This document shows, one piece after another, positions 9,783 through 19,580 of a DNA stretch of 64,000 nucleotides. Position numbers and translations under genes: made by a program. Numbering within the stretch: position 1 is the first letter of the stretch; each line of letters begins with the position of its first letter. The notes under the pieces are model-generated. The model made no database searches. It worked only from the letters and a program-made list of their open reading frames with translations, and was not told the origin of the DNA. The stretch spans positions 4,903,001 to 4,967,000 of the forward strand of contig NZ_CP065589.1 of NCBI RefSeq assembly GCF_021278965.1, read 5' to 3'. The stretch comes from Chryseobacterium capnotolerans. Lineage in GTDB: Bacteria > Bacteroidota > Bacteroidia > Flavobacteriales > Weeksellaceae.

Positions 9783-11552
9783 TTACTCTTTAATACAACG
9801 AACAGATACACCTTGTGCTTTACTCGCTCCAAATGTTGCCGAAGGAGCACCAAATTGAGCTATTTGTAATGCAAATGCTGATGGACTGGATATTGATCCG
9901 GCAGTGCTGGTCCAATAAAGTCCTGATGTTCCTGTGGTAACAGGTGATATATCTCCTGATGAAGAAACTCGGGTTCCCGCTGCTGTAAGTCCTAATTTAC
10001 TTGCTGCAGCACTAGTAATTCCATTGTTCATATTAGCTGAACTTAAATAGCTTTGCATTTGTGACTGCGATGGAACTTTAAATCCAATAGGGCAAGGGTT
10101 ATTCGTTGATGTACTATTTTGCCATAACGTTGTACTTGTACCCGCATCTGTTCTCCAGTCTCCACCTGCTGTTATAAATAATGGGTTAGCAGGAATATCT
10201 GTTCTAGTACTCGTTGTCCCGTACACACCTGATCCTGAGCTAGAAGATGTCCATTTGATTAAATCATGTCCATCTGGTCTTCTTCCCCATTGGAATAATG
10301 AACCATAAGCGCGGAAATCACTTGCTGAAGTTGGTCTTTTACCTAAATTAAAATTAGGATCATTCACATTAGTATAATCTGCTCCTAAATTGTGGTTCAA
10401 CCATACATTATTATCCTCAGCTTGAACTGGAAGGTAAAGGAAGTTATGCGTAAAGTTTCCTTGAGCATCTGGATCATTAAACATTCTATCCGGAATAGCT
10501 GCTATGATACGAACTTCATAGCCTTTTTGAGCTCCCGAGTTAGGAAGTAAGAATTTCCCCAATAATACTCCAAGAAAATCATTTCCAATACCAGCATTTA
10601 TATCTAGCTTACGGGCATTTAATGTTCCAACTTCAGATTTCAGAGTTGCAGTAATTGATTTCGTGGCCGTATTGTATGACTGCGAGTTCCATGAAAGGGT
10701 AATATTTCTTGAAATTCCGTCTTCTGTAAGATTTGCAGGAATATTAATTGTTTGGCTCCATGCACCAACAGTTCCGCTTCCCGTTGCTGTTGCAGGAATA
10801 TTTACAGTAAGACCTGAAGTAGGAATTATCCCTTGCAAATCAACCAATGTATCAGGACTTCCATCAGCAGCAACAGGTCTTGCAGTAGTAGCAGGCCCTG
10901 TAGGCGTTGTAAATGGTGAATAATCCTGATCAAAAATAGAGGCGATAAAGTATCTTCCTTCTATTGTAATATTGGGTGGGATTATAGGAGTTCCTGGGTT
11001 TACCGTAAGGGTAAGAGCCGGACACGAACTTCCATTCACTGTAACATTGAATGTTGCACTTCCTGAGGCAATGGGAAAACCAGTGACAGATAGCTGTAAT
11101 GTCCCATTTCCTACAGCTAATGTACCTGCTGCTAATGTAGCTGTTAAGCCATTGGACTGGAAGGTTTGTGCAGCATATGCACTTCCGTCACCACCTGTAT
11201 AAGGAATTGTTAAAGTTCCCGTATAAGATTGTCCCTGCGTTGCTGGATTTGGAGCAAATGTAGCGGCCCCACAATTTAAAGTAAAGGCAGGATTATCTTT
11301 CCAAAAACATTGTGACCAGGCACCACCTTGGAATGCCTTTACACACTGTTCAGCAACATCATAGATAAGCATCCCGTTGACCGGATTATTAATTGCTCCT
11401 GTATTAGGAACTCTATTTAGTAGTAAACTCTTGTTGGTAGACCCAAGTTCAAGATCTGCACTTAAATTAGGATTAGGCTGATTGATCCCTACCTGAGCAA
11501 AGGAAAATGAGCTAATACTAATGTAAATAGGTAATAATAACTTTTTTTTCAT
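9783..11552 (-). CDS. Secreted FISUMP-domain protein
   Basis: The 589-residue product has a Sec signal peptide (residues 1-19, ending in SFAQ). An N-terminal part follows with the VGIN...NPNLSADLEL and GMLIYD features common in secreted flavobacterial proteins. The middle holds Ig-like/beta-rich repeats (IPYTGG, VTVNG). The C-terminal 200 residues (about 386-589) match the Fibrobacter succinogenes major paralogous domain: NHNLGA, YGSLFQWGRR, NPCPIGFKVPS, YWTST and a terminal VRCIKE. There is no recognisable type IX sorting domain. The function is unknown; FISUMP proteins are generally surface or secreted. The N-terminal third is closely related to the neighbouring 11774-12343 gene. Confidence 0.85.
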   Translation of the reverse strand: MKKKLLLPIYISISSFSFAQVGINQPNPNLSADLELGSTNKSLLLNRVPNTGAINNPVNGMLIYDVAEQCVKAFQGGAWSQCFWKDNPAFTLNCGAATFAPNPATQGQSYTGTLTIPYTGGDGSAYAAQTFQSNGLTATLAAGTLAVGNGTLQLSVTGFPIASGSATFNVTVNGSSCPALTLTVNPGTPIIPPNITIEGRYFIASIFDQDYSPFTTPTGPATTARPVAADGSPDTLVDLQGIIPTSGLTVNIPATATGSGTVGAWSQTINIPANLTEDGISRNITLSWNSQSYNTATKSITATLKSEVGTLNARKLDINAGIGNDFLGVLLGKFLLPNSGAQKGYEVRIIAAIPDRMFNDPDAQGNFTHNFLYLPVQAEDNNVWLNHNLGADYTNVNDPNFNLGKRPTSASDFRAYGSLFQWGRRPDGHDLIKWTSSSSGSGVYGTTSTRTDIPANPLFITAGGDWRTDAGTSTTLWQNSTSTNNPCPIGFKVPSQSQMQSYLSSANMNNGITSAAASKLGLTAAGTRVSSSGDISPVTTGTSGLYWTSTAGSISSPSAFALQIAQFGAPSATFGASKAQGVSVRCIKE

Positions 11553-11773
11553 GTTTGAATTTTTGTTGCGGTTTATTAAAATTTGTCTATATAAATCCTT
11601 TTCATTGCAGTTGTAATGAAAGTAAAGTATAACAAGTTCCAGTAAGCGGATTCAGAAATAACTTTATAGACGTAATACATATACCTATATGAAAAGGTAA
11701 TGATGGATATACAATAAAATTACATCATAATATGATGATGATTTTGAAACGGACACCGGAAAAACCTATTCCC

Positions 11774-12343
11774 TTACTTAGAAACAACTGAACAGGTATT
11801 TCCTGCAATATTTACATTGAAAGTGATATTTCCGGTCTTGTCGGGAACTCCAGTAACAGAATACTGTAAGCTTCCGTTTCCTACTGCAAAGTTTCCTGTA
11901 GGTAAAGCAGCAGTTAATCCATTGGCTTGAAAAGCTTGTGCTTCATAGCTACTACCATTTCCTCCTGTATAAGGAATGGTCAGAACACCATTAAAAGCCT
12001 GCCCTGCAATGGGATTTGAGGACAAAGATGCTGAAGTACATGTTAAAGAAACCGGGCTAGCTACTCCCTTTTTTCCACTTAGTCCTTTTCCAAGGCATTT
12101 AGACCATTTACCACCTTGAAATGCTTTGACACATTCTTCAGATTGATCATAAATCATCATACCGTTGGTTGGGTTGGCTACAGCTGTCGTGTTAGCAACT
12201 CTGTTTAACAGTAAAGTTTTGTTGTTGGAACCCAGTTCAAGATCTGCACTGAGATTGGGATTGTCTTTTTTGATTCCTACCTGTGCAAAGGAAAGCACAC
12301 TGAAAGAACTGGCGGTAATCAGCAATAATACTTTTTTCTTCAT
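11774..12343 (-). CDS. Short secreted paralogue of the FISUMP protein N-terminus
   Basis: The 189-residue product has a signal peptide (residues 1-20, LSFAQ). It aligns along its length with the first ~190 residues of the neighbouring FISUMP protein: both share VGI, NPNLSADLELGS, LLLNRV, KAFQGG and LTIPYTGG. It stops after one beta-rich repeat (GNTCSVVSK) and lacks the FISUMP domain. The stop is clean and I found no continuing frame in the next 220 bp, so it looks like a short paralogue rather than a frameshifted copy. It probably arose by tandem duplication. The two genes lie head-to-tail on the minus strand. The function is unknown. Confidence 0.75.
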   Translation of the reverse strand: MKKKVLLLITASSFSVLSFAQVGIKKDNPNLSADLELGSNNKTLLLNRVANTTAVANPTNGMMIYDQSEECVKAFQGGKWSKCLGKGLSGKKGVASPVSLTCTSASLSSNPIAGQAFNGVLTIPYTGGNGSSYEAQAFQANGLTAALPTGNFAVGNGSLQYSVTGVPDKTGNITFNVNIAGNTCSVVSK

Positions 12344-12527
12344 TTGTATAAGTCTTAGTGTTTAAATAATTTTTTCTCTCAGTAAAGATATATGTTAAAA
12401 ATGAATTTCCCAAAAAAAAACAATGAAAATTGCAAACTTAATCACTAAATGATGATTTTACATTTCAATATAAATAATTGAAATTCATTTAAATAAAAGG
12501 AATTAAAGGGTACCTAAATCAATTAAC

Positions 12528-13166
12528 TCAAACTTTAGGAATCAAAAAATGTGGTACCACATTTTTAAGTGTTTTATCATATGAAGCTATGCTGCTCTGA
12601 TAATTTTTGTCAATAAAAATATCTTTGGTAAAGAATTTTATACTATCGATTTCACACTCACCATTTATAATTTCAAAAGAATCCAGAGGAATCATCATTC
12701 CTCCTCCATGAGCTTTCATCACCGCTTCTTTTTGGGTCCAATAGGAAAAAAAAGCATTAATTCGATCCTCAGAACAGTCAATTTTAAGAAATTCCTGCTC
12801 TGTCATTTGATATTGAAAGTCCAGATAATTAATTTTTGGATCTATAAATTCAATATCAATTCCTATGGGAAATTCTGCAATAGCACAAACCACAAGTTCT
12901 TTAGAATGAGAGATATTAAAGTGAAGATGACTGTCTTTTAAATAAGGTTTATTGTCTGCTGATCTCAGTATCTCTGCATCATTAATCAGATAATGAAATT
13001 TTAGTCCCAACTGCAAAAGTACTCTGCCTAAAAGCGAAAGCTGTGCATCTTCCCATCTTCTGTATTTCAGAATATCCTTTCTGAAATCTTCGGGAAAAGT
13101 CTTTAAATACTTTTCTAAAAAATATTCATGTCTTGATTCACTGATAAATGTATGTAGGATAATCAT
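12528..13166 (-). CDS. Sfp-type 4'-phosphopantetheinyl transferase
   Basis: The enzyme moves the phosphopantetheine arm of coenzyme A onto a serine of carrier domains. The 212-residue sequence has the family motifs in order: FNISHS (83-88), GIDIE (102-106, metal-binding Asp and Glu) and WTQKEAVMKAHG (143-154). Size and motifs fit the broad-specificity Sfp/EntD group rather than the short AcpS group. It lies on the same strand as, and 3 kb upstream of, the NRPS gene whose three carrier domains need this modification. That it serves this NRPS is inferred from context. A separate AcpS would be expected elsewhere for fatty acid synthesis. Confidence 0.9.
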   Translation of the reverse strand: MIILHTFISESRHEYFLEKYLKTFPEDFRKDILKYRRWEDAQLSLLGRVLLQLGLKFHYLINDAEILRSADNKPYLKDSHLHFNISHSKELVVCAIAEFPIGIDIEFIDPKINYLDFQYQMTEQEFLKIDCSEDRINAFFSYWTQKEAVMKAHGGGMMIPLDSFEIINGECEIDSIKFFTKDIFIDKNYQSSIASYDKTLKNVVPHFLIPKV

Positions 13167-13421
13167 TCTTAATGTGCTTCAAATGTATTGTAATGATTTT
13201 AAAATATGAATATAGGTTTCATATCAGAAAGATAAAAATAAGCATTTTTAAACTTGTTTTCAGGCCAATCTATATAAATCATAAACCTGTATTTTGAGGG
13301 TAAACACAGACATATTAAAGCCTTCTATAAAATATACTTTCATAAAAAAGACTGAAATCATAAAGCGTTTTGGAAAATCTTTTTTAATTTTAACATAATT
13401 ATCACTATAAATCATTTAAAA

Positions 13422-13925
13422 ATGAAAGTACAAACACTAGCATTATTGGCAGGATTTGCATTTTTGGCTGTTTCATGCGGAACTACAAAAACATACGCCG
13501 TAAATGCCAAAAGCGCAACACAAACAGGAGGAACAGCTAAGTTTACCCAACAGGGAAATGAGGTAATCATGAAACTGAATGTAACGAATCTTACTCCTGG
13601 AATCCATGCAGTACACATTCATGAAAAAGGAGATTGCTCTGCAGCAGACGGAACTTCTACGGGCGGACACTGGAACCCATCTAAGAACGATCACGGAAAA
13701 TGGGGAGCTGAACATTTCCACATGGGAGATATAGGAAATTTGGTAGCTGATCAGAACGGAACTGCCGTTTTAACCTTCAAGACAGATAAATGGTGTCTTG
13801 GCTGTACAGATGAATCCAAAAATATCATCGGAAAAGGGCTGATTGTACATGCAGCCGCTGATGATTTCCATACTCAGCCAACCGGGAATGCCGGAGGTAG
13901 AGTGGGATGTGTAGAAATTAAGTAA
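13422..13925 (+). CDS. sodC: Cu/Zn superoxide dismutase family lipoprotein
   Basis: The 167-residue protein starts with a lipoprotein signal ending in LAVSC (Cys19), so it should sit in the cell envelope. The dismutase fold is clear from HAVHIHEKGDC (copper His pair), GGHWNP, the HFHMGDIGNL zinc region and VHAAADD...TQPTGNAGGRVGC near the end. Both disulfide cysteines appear present. It would convert periplasmic superoxide to peroxide and oxygen. It is transcribed alone and followed by a strong terminator. The gene to its left is on the opposite strand. Confidence 0.9.
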   Translation: MKVQTLALLAGFAFLAVSCGTTKTYAVNAKSATQTGGTAKFTQQGNEVIMKLNVTNLTPGIHAVHIHEKGDCSAADGTSTGGHWNPSKNDHGKWGAEHFHMGDIGNLVADQNGTAVLTFKTDKWCLGCTDESKNIIGKGLIVHAAADDFHTQPTGNAGGRVGCVEIK

Positions 13926-13943
13926 TCCCCCATTTACACAATA

Positions 13944-13975
13944 AAAAAACCGATAATTTTCATTATCGGTTTTTT
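13944..13975. terminator. Bidirectional rho-independent terminator (sodC / prc)
   Basis: CCGATAAT (13950-13957) pairs with ATTATCGG (13962-13969) across a 4-nt loop and is flanked by an A-run and a T-run. It lies between the convergent sodC and prc ends and can work in both directions. Confidence 0.9.
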
Positions 13976-13980
13976 TATGT

Positions 13981-16108
13981 TTATGATTTTACTCCCATAT
14001 CTGATACAATATTCATTGCTTCCTGCAGGTAAAGATCTTTTTTCAGATTCTTGATCCACATTTCAGATTTCTTTTTGAAAGCTTCATCTTTTTCTCTCTT
14101 TCAATCTCGCTTGGATACATGATAAACTGTAATCCATTCTCGAATTTAGTCAGAACTTTGAATTTTTCAATCTGAGATTTTCTGTGCTTCATTACTTCAT
14201 TGAATTTATTGATATTCAAAGTAATGTTTTCCTCCTTATCCAATTTTTCTCTCCATTGAGCTGATTCTAACAGAAGCTGGTAATTCTTATTCTTAGCCAT
14301 TCTGTCTGCACTTGCTTTTTCAAGAGCCTGGATATTAAAGGAGTTCAGTTTTTCGAATTTAGTCGCTGGAATTTTATCCCAAGCCAGGGCAAAGTCATCA
14401 TAACGCTCTCCTACTTCTGCATAGGTAAAGAAATCTTTCATTTGAATATCAGAAACAATCCCTTTTCTCTGCGTAGATTCTCCTGTAATTCTATAGAATT
14501 TCTGAATCGTCAGCTTTAAAGAACCAAAATCATCTTCCGTATTCAGGAATCTGTTCAGATCAACAAAAGTCTGAACGGTTCCTTTTCCGAAAGACTGTGG
14601 AGATCCGATTACCATAGCTCTTCCATAATCCTGCATTACTCCTGCTAAGATCTCAGAAGCCGATGCAGAAAGCTCGTTTTGCATAATCACAAGCGGGCCT
14701 GTCCAGATTGGTGTCTCATATTTGTTCTTCAGCGTCTGTATTTTTCCATTTCCATCCTTCACCTGTACATAAGGTCCGGCATCCATGAAAAGCCCCATAA
14801 TATCCCCTACTTCTGTTAATGATCCACCACCATTATTTCTAAGGTCAAGAATGATTCCTTCAATATTCTGAGACTTGAGTTTAACAATCTCATTTTTGAT
14901 ATCATCAGAAGCATTTCTTCCTTTTGAATTTTCAAAATCAGCGTTAAAACTTGGAAGGTTGATAAACCCATATTTCTTACCATTCGGAGCATTTACGACA
15001 ATACTTCTTGCAAAAGTATCTTCAATAGCAACTTCTTCACGAATCATCGTCACATCCTTGATGGTTCCGTCTTTTTCTGAACAGTTAAGGTAACAGGAGT
15101 TCCTTTTTCACCTCTGATTAATCTTACAGCTTCATCAGAAAGCATTCCTACTACATTGACTGCATCATCTTTTGGTTTTGATTTTACCTTCAGGATCTTA
15201 TCTCCTTCTGAAAGCTGTTTAGACTTCCACGCAGGAGCACCAATGGTAAGTGCTCCAAGGTAAAGGTTTCCTTTTTTCTCCTGGATCAATGCTCCAATAC
15301 CAATTACTTTTCCGGTAAACTGAGTATCAAAATCTTCTTTATCTTTTGGAGAATAATAGTTGGTATGGGGATCGAATACCTCAGTATAAGCATTCATATA
15401 CACCGTAAACCAATCCATTTTCTTTCTCTTTTTGAATCGGGTAAAGGTTTCTTTTACAAGATCTTTCACCTCATCTGTAGCTTTTTTGATCTTCTCATCC
15501 TGAGTAAGAACTTTAAGCTTGATCGTATCATTTAATTTATACTTCTGAACAGAATCTTTTTTCTCTTTCTGGGCTTCTTCTTTACTGTTCATCGATTCAA
15601 CTTCCTGAAGAATGTTGTATTTGATGAATTTTTTCCACTCATTATATTGTTCCTGTTTATTAGCAGGTACTTTTTTAAGTTTCGGTTCCAGAGTAAGCGT
15701 TTCATCTTCCTGAAGGTTAATAGGCTTGCTGAAAATATCCTGAGTAATTTTATCGATTTCATCTACCCTTTGATAAAGTCTGTCGATCGTAAGCTTATAA
15801 AAACTTAGATCTCCTTGGTTGATATAATCATCAAGCTTTGTTTCATGCTTGCTGAATTCATCCATATCAGACTGTAAGAAATATCTTTTGGCAGGATCTA
15901 CCAATTCGAAATAGTGCTTATAGACATCTTTTGAGTAGGCATCATTGATAGGCTTCGGACTATAATGCAGGTAAGAAAGAGTGTTTTTTACGCTCACCAT
16001 TATTGTCTGCATCTTTTCATCATCGTTCTTGGGCGAGTTGAAGCAAAACATTAGACTGGTTAATGGAATCAGTAGTAAAAATTTATTCAGTTTGAAATTT
16101 TTCCACAT
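13981..16108 (-). pseudogene. prc: C-terminal processing (tail-specific) protease Prc/Tsp, two frameshifts
   Basis: This is an S41-family periplasmic protease with an N-terminal domain, a PDZ domain (VIGIGALIQ...GDKILKV) and a Ser-Lys dyad (SASASEI Ser and QSFGKGT Lys). A C-terminal DUF3340-type region follows. The frame is broken twice. Residues encoded by 15050-16108 end in an abnormal tail just after a T5 run at 15072-15076. The rest, 14043-15053, loses its proper end at a second T5 run at 14089-14093. Adding one base to each run restores a continuous protein of about 709 residues reading VTLTVQKKDGTIKD at the first joint and ending GVKS at a stop at 13981. All catalytic residues survive, so indel errors in the sequence are more likely than decay. 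The start has a membrane or lipoprotein-like leader. Confidence 0.85.
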
Positions 16109-16616
<508 letters not shown>

Positions 16617-16886
16617 TTTAAATGTTAAATATTCTTGAGAAGATGATAATTTTATACTAAAATTTAATAGTCATTTAATTTCTCAATACGCTCTCTTTTC
16701 TGGTATCCAGCTTTCTTTCCTTCCTAAAATACAGGATGTTTATTGCTTACACTAAATGAGTGAATGATAGCCCTCTTATTTTATGGCGTCTTATTTTTAA
16801 CTACATTTGATGTGTTGAAAATTCTTTTTGTTCAATTCTAAAATGAACAAACTGTACTGCATTTGTATAAAAAATTAAGATAATAT

Positions 16887-17675
16887 ATGGAAAGACCGCT
16901 TATTCTGGTGACTAATGATGATGGAATTACAGCTCCGGGTATCAGAAATTTGATCAGTTTTATGAATGAAATCGGAGAAGTAGTGGTAGTAGCCCCTAAT
17001 TCTCCCCAAAGTGGTAAAGGCCACGCCATTACCATTAATTCTACGCTTAGCTATGAAGAGGTTACTCTTGATGGACCCCAAACAGATTATTCCTGTAGTG
17101 GAACACCTGTAGATTGTGTAAAAATGGCGTTGGATAAAATCCTAACAAGAAGACCTGATATTGTAGTTTCAGGAATTAATCATGGTGCCAATTCATCCAT
17201 TAATGTAATTTATTCAGGAACAATGTCTGCTGCTGTAGAAGCAGGTGTAGAAGGAATTCCTGCCATTGGATTCTCATTACTGGATTTCAGCTGGGAGGCA
17301 GATTTTACTCAGGCTAAAGAGTTTATTCAAAACATTGTACGAAGAACTCTTGAAAACCCAATGCCTAAAGGTATTGTTTTGAATGTGAACATCCCGAAGC
17401 TTCCTGCATCGGAGATAAAAGGAGTAAAGGTTTGTAAGCAAGCTCATGCTAAATGGGAGGAAAGTTTTGATGAGAGAATCAACCCACATGGAAAAAAATA
17501 CTATTGGCTGACGGGTTACTTCAACAATATGGATGATTCTGAAGATGCTGATGAAACAGCTTTGGCTAACGGGTATATATCCATCGTCCCTGTAAAATTT
17601 GACCTTACAGCATATGAATACATGAAGACATTGGAGGAAGTAATGGCTTTTGACACGGTAAAAGAGTCTAAATAA
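16887..17675 (+). CDS. surE: 5'/3'-nucleotidase SurE
   Basis: SurE dephosphorylates nucleoside 5'- and 3'-monophosphates, using a divalent metal, in stationary-phase and nucleotide salvage metabolism. The 262-residue protein begins with the metal-binding NDDG (residues 10-13, paired Asp). It carries APNSPQSGKGHAIT, the SGTPVDCV segment and SGINHGAN, all family signatures. The length is normal. It ends just before a strong terminator and has its own upstream region of about 270 bp. Confidence 0.95.
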   Translation: MERPLILVTNDDGITAPGIRNLISFMNEIGEVVVVAPNSPQSGKGHAITINSTLSYEEVTLDGPQTDYSCSGTPVDCVKMALDKILTRRPDIVVSGINHGANSSINVIYSGTMSAAVEAGVEGIPAIGFSLLDFSWEADFTQAKEFIQNIVRRTLENPMPKGIVLNVNIPKLPASEIKGVKVCKQAHAKWEESFDERINPHGKKYYWLTGYFNNMDDSEDADETALANGYISIVPVKFDLTAYEYMKTLEEVMAFDTVKESK

Positions 17676-17694
17676 TACGATTATTTAAAGATAG

Positions 17695-17725
17695 AAAAAG
17701 CGTGAAATTTGATTTCACGCTTTTT
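17695..17725 (+). terminator. Rho-independent terminator of surE
   Basis: A perfect 14-bp stem, AAAAAGCGTGAAAT and its complement, flanks a 3-nt loop and is followed by a T-rich tract, 20 bp after the surE stop. Confidence 0.9.
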
Positions 17726-17734
17726 GTTTTTTTT

Positions 17735-17880
17735 ATCTCGCAGATTGAACAGATAACGCAGATTTTTGGTTATTCAGAATAACTTATACATAATCATCTG
17801 TGAAAATCAGTGCCATCTGTGGGAAAATTAAATTATTTGATTAACCACAGATTTTCGCAGATGAGCACAGCTGTTTGTGC
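17735..17880. repeat. Imperfect palindromic intergenic repeat (ATCTGTG / CACAGAT family)
   Basis: The segment carries several related units: CATCTGTGAAAATC (17795-17808), CATCTGTGGG (17814-17823), ACCACAGATTTTCGCAGATG (17844-17863), and an earlier CGCAGATT. Arms face each other, so it can fold. Similar CTGTG/CACAG repeats are common between genes in Chryseobacterium-like genomes from my general knowledge. No coding frame was seen. Confidence 0.5.
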
Positions 17881-17921
17881 TTTAAAAATGTGGAGATTAA
17901 TTAATAATATTTATTTTTGTT

Positions 17922-19325
17922 TTAAAATAATACTTTATCTTCTTTTCTAAGTTCTTCCAGATAGCTTTTCTTATCATCGCGGTAGAAAAGATTCATGGTT
18001 TCAAACGGAATTAATTTCAGGTCTTTATTAACGATATGAACACAGGATTTTTTCACTGCTCTTACATCAAAATCATGAGCGTCCATGAAGTTCATAATAA
18101 TAATTCTAAAAAGGTTATCATAATCCAGATCGGGAGCACATACTTCCGGAAGACAGCAAAGTAACTGATTAACTTTAGGTTTTACTTTGTCTACAGAAAT
18201 ACCAGTACTGAAAATATCCAGCAACTGCATCTGCAGCCCCGTATCCTGTTCATAAACAATGGTATTTCTTGATTCATTATTCAAAAGATCGGCTGGGTTG
18301 ATATACCGGGTTAAAGGGATGATTTCGTCCTGAATTTTTAAAATATATCCCATTGCCAAAGCATCCGGATTACATGGAACAGGAATAATATCATCAGCGT
18401 TCAAGAGTGGAAATTGATTCAAAATTTCCTGTCTTACTTCCGTTAATGTAATTTTTTCATGAACAGAATCTTCTCTGTTCCTTCCTGCAATTTCTACAGG
18501 CTGGAAGGTAATTCCCCGAACACATTTCTGTTTTAAAGCAAATTCTATGATCTTTCCGATCTCATCGATATTTTTATCTTTTTGAAGAACAATAACCAAA
18601 GTGGTTGAGAGATTGAGCTCATTGAGTTTCTCCAAGGCTTTCATTCTTACAGAAGTAAGATCTTTGCCTCTGAAATCTTCCAAAACATCAGGTTTAAAGG
18701 AGTCAAACTGAAGATAAACTTCAAATTCAGGGGCGTAAGTGGCCAGTTTTTCAGCAAAACCCGGATCATTGGCAATTCTTATCCCATTGGTATTCAACAT
18801 TAAATGTTTAATAGGTTTTGACTTGGCAATCTCCATAATTTTAAAGAACTCCGGATGAATGGTAGGTTCCCCACCACTGATCTGAACAACATCCGGCTCC
18901 CCTTCGTTTTTAACAATCACATCAAACATCGCTTCGATTTCCTCCAGACTTCTGTGGCTTCCATAATGTGGGGAAGACATGGCATAGCAGGTGGGACAGG
19001 TCAGATTACAACGATCCGTTACTTCCACAATGGAAAGACAGCTGTGCTGCTCATGATCTACACAAAGCCCACAATCATACGGACATCCATATTCTACATC
19101 TGTCCCGAAATGAAGCGGCATTTCCGAAGCTTTATTATAGTTTCTTATATTTTTATAATATTGGACATCCGAAGCAATCTTTGTTTTGAAAAAACCATGG
19201 TCAGGACATCTTTTGGTCATGAAAACAGCTTCATCCTCAATAATAATCTTTGCGCCTACTCTTTTCAGGCATTCGGGACAAAGACTGATTGTATAATCGT
19301 AATACGTATAGTTTCTTACTGGCAT
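17922..19325 (-). CDS. Radical SAM protein, tetraether-lipid-synthase (Tes)-like family
   Basis: I place the start at the ATG at 19325 (MPVRNYTYYDYT). A longer frame to 19388 would overlap the upstream gene. The 467-residue protein has an N-terminal Cys-rich part (CPEC at 16-19, RCPDHG at 39-44). A second Cys cluster follows (CPYDCGLC, 81-88), then the radical SAM CxxxCxxC (Cys106, 110, 113 in DRCNLTCPTCY) and a GGEP motif. This order matches the MJ0619/Tes-like family. In archaea Tes joins lipid chains by C-C bonds; the bacterial members act on unknown substrates. It is the last gene of an apparent three-gene operon with a small membrane protein and an Lgt-superfamily protein, which points to a lipid or membrane substrate. 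That role is inference. Confidence 0.8.
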   Translation of the reverse strand: MPVRNYTYYDYTISLCPECLKRVGAKIIIEDEAVFMTKRCPDHGFFKTKIASDVQYYKNIRNYNKASEMPLHFGTDVEYGCPYDCGLCVDHEQHSCLSIVEVTDRCNLTCPTCYAMSSPHYGSHRSLEEIEAMFDVIVKNEGEPDVVQISGGEPTIHPEFFKIMEIAKSKPIKHLMLNTNGIRIANDPGFAEKLATYAPEFEVYLQFDSFKPDVLEDFRGKDLTSVRMKALEKLNELNLSTTLVIVLQKDKNIDEIGKIIEFALKQKCVRGITFQPVEIAGRNREDSVHEKITLTEVRQEILNQFPLLNADDIIPVPCNPDALAMGYILKIQDEIIPLTRYINPADLLNNESRNTIVYEQDTGLQMQLLDIFSTGISVDKVKPKVNQLLCCLPEVCAPDLDYDNLFRIIIMNFMDAHDFDVRAVKKSCVHIVNKDLKLIPFETMNLFYRDDKKSYLEELRKEDKVLF

Positions 19326-19342
19326 AGTTGATTTGTTAATGC

Positions 19343-19570
19343 TTATCCACAGATATATCCACTGATCAGACCACAGACTAATAAACAAATCACAAAGGTC
19401 TGTATAAACTGTTTTCGGCTGAATTTCCTGTTATCTTTACTTTCATAAACCAACTTCACAATAAACGTAACAATAATAGAAAAGAACAAAGCACCTATAA
19501 TTATCATACCAACGATCATGACTACCAATCCCGTAAGATCGCCAACTTCCAAAAGTGTTAATGATTTCAT
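19343..19570 (-). CDS. Small two-helix membrane protein
   Basis: The 75-residue product has two hydrophobic segments (about residues 10-40 and 58-73) separated by a charged KLVYESKDNRKFSRKQ loop. It lies between the Lgt-like gene (10 bp upstream) and the radical SAM gene (17 bp downstream) on the same strand, so it is probably cotranscribed. I do not recognise the family. It may be a membrane partner of one of its neighbours. Confidence 0.65.
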   Translation of the reverse strand: MKSLTLLEVGDLTGLVVMIVGMIIIGALFFSIIVTFIVKLVYESKDNRKFSRKQFIQTFVICLLVCGLISGYICG

Positions 19571-19580
19571 TTTGAATATT

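Noticed and set aside
9783..9900. Type IX sorting domain at the FISUMP C-terminus
   Set aside because: The protein ends in the FISUMP VRCIKE tail and shows no sorting-domain pattern.
11774..12343. Frameshifted remnant of a full FISUMP gene
   Set aside because: The stop is clean and no in-frame continuation was found in the next 220 bp, so it is called a short paralogue.
12440..12500. AT-rich inverted repeat (ATTTCAAT/ATTGAAAT) past the PPTase
   Set aside because: Too AT-rich and without a T-tract to call a terminator with confidence.
19326..19388. Longer N-terminus of the radical SAM protein
   Set aside because: It would overlap the upstream small membrane protein gene and adds a Trp-rich leader unlike the family; the start at 19325 fits better.
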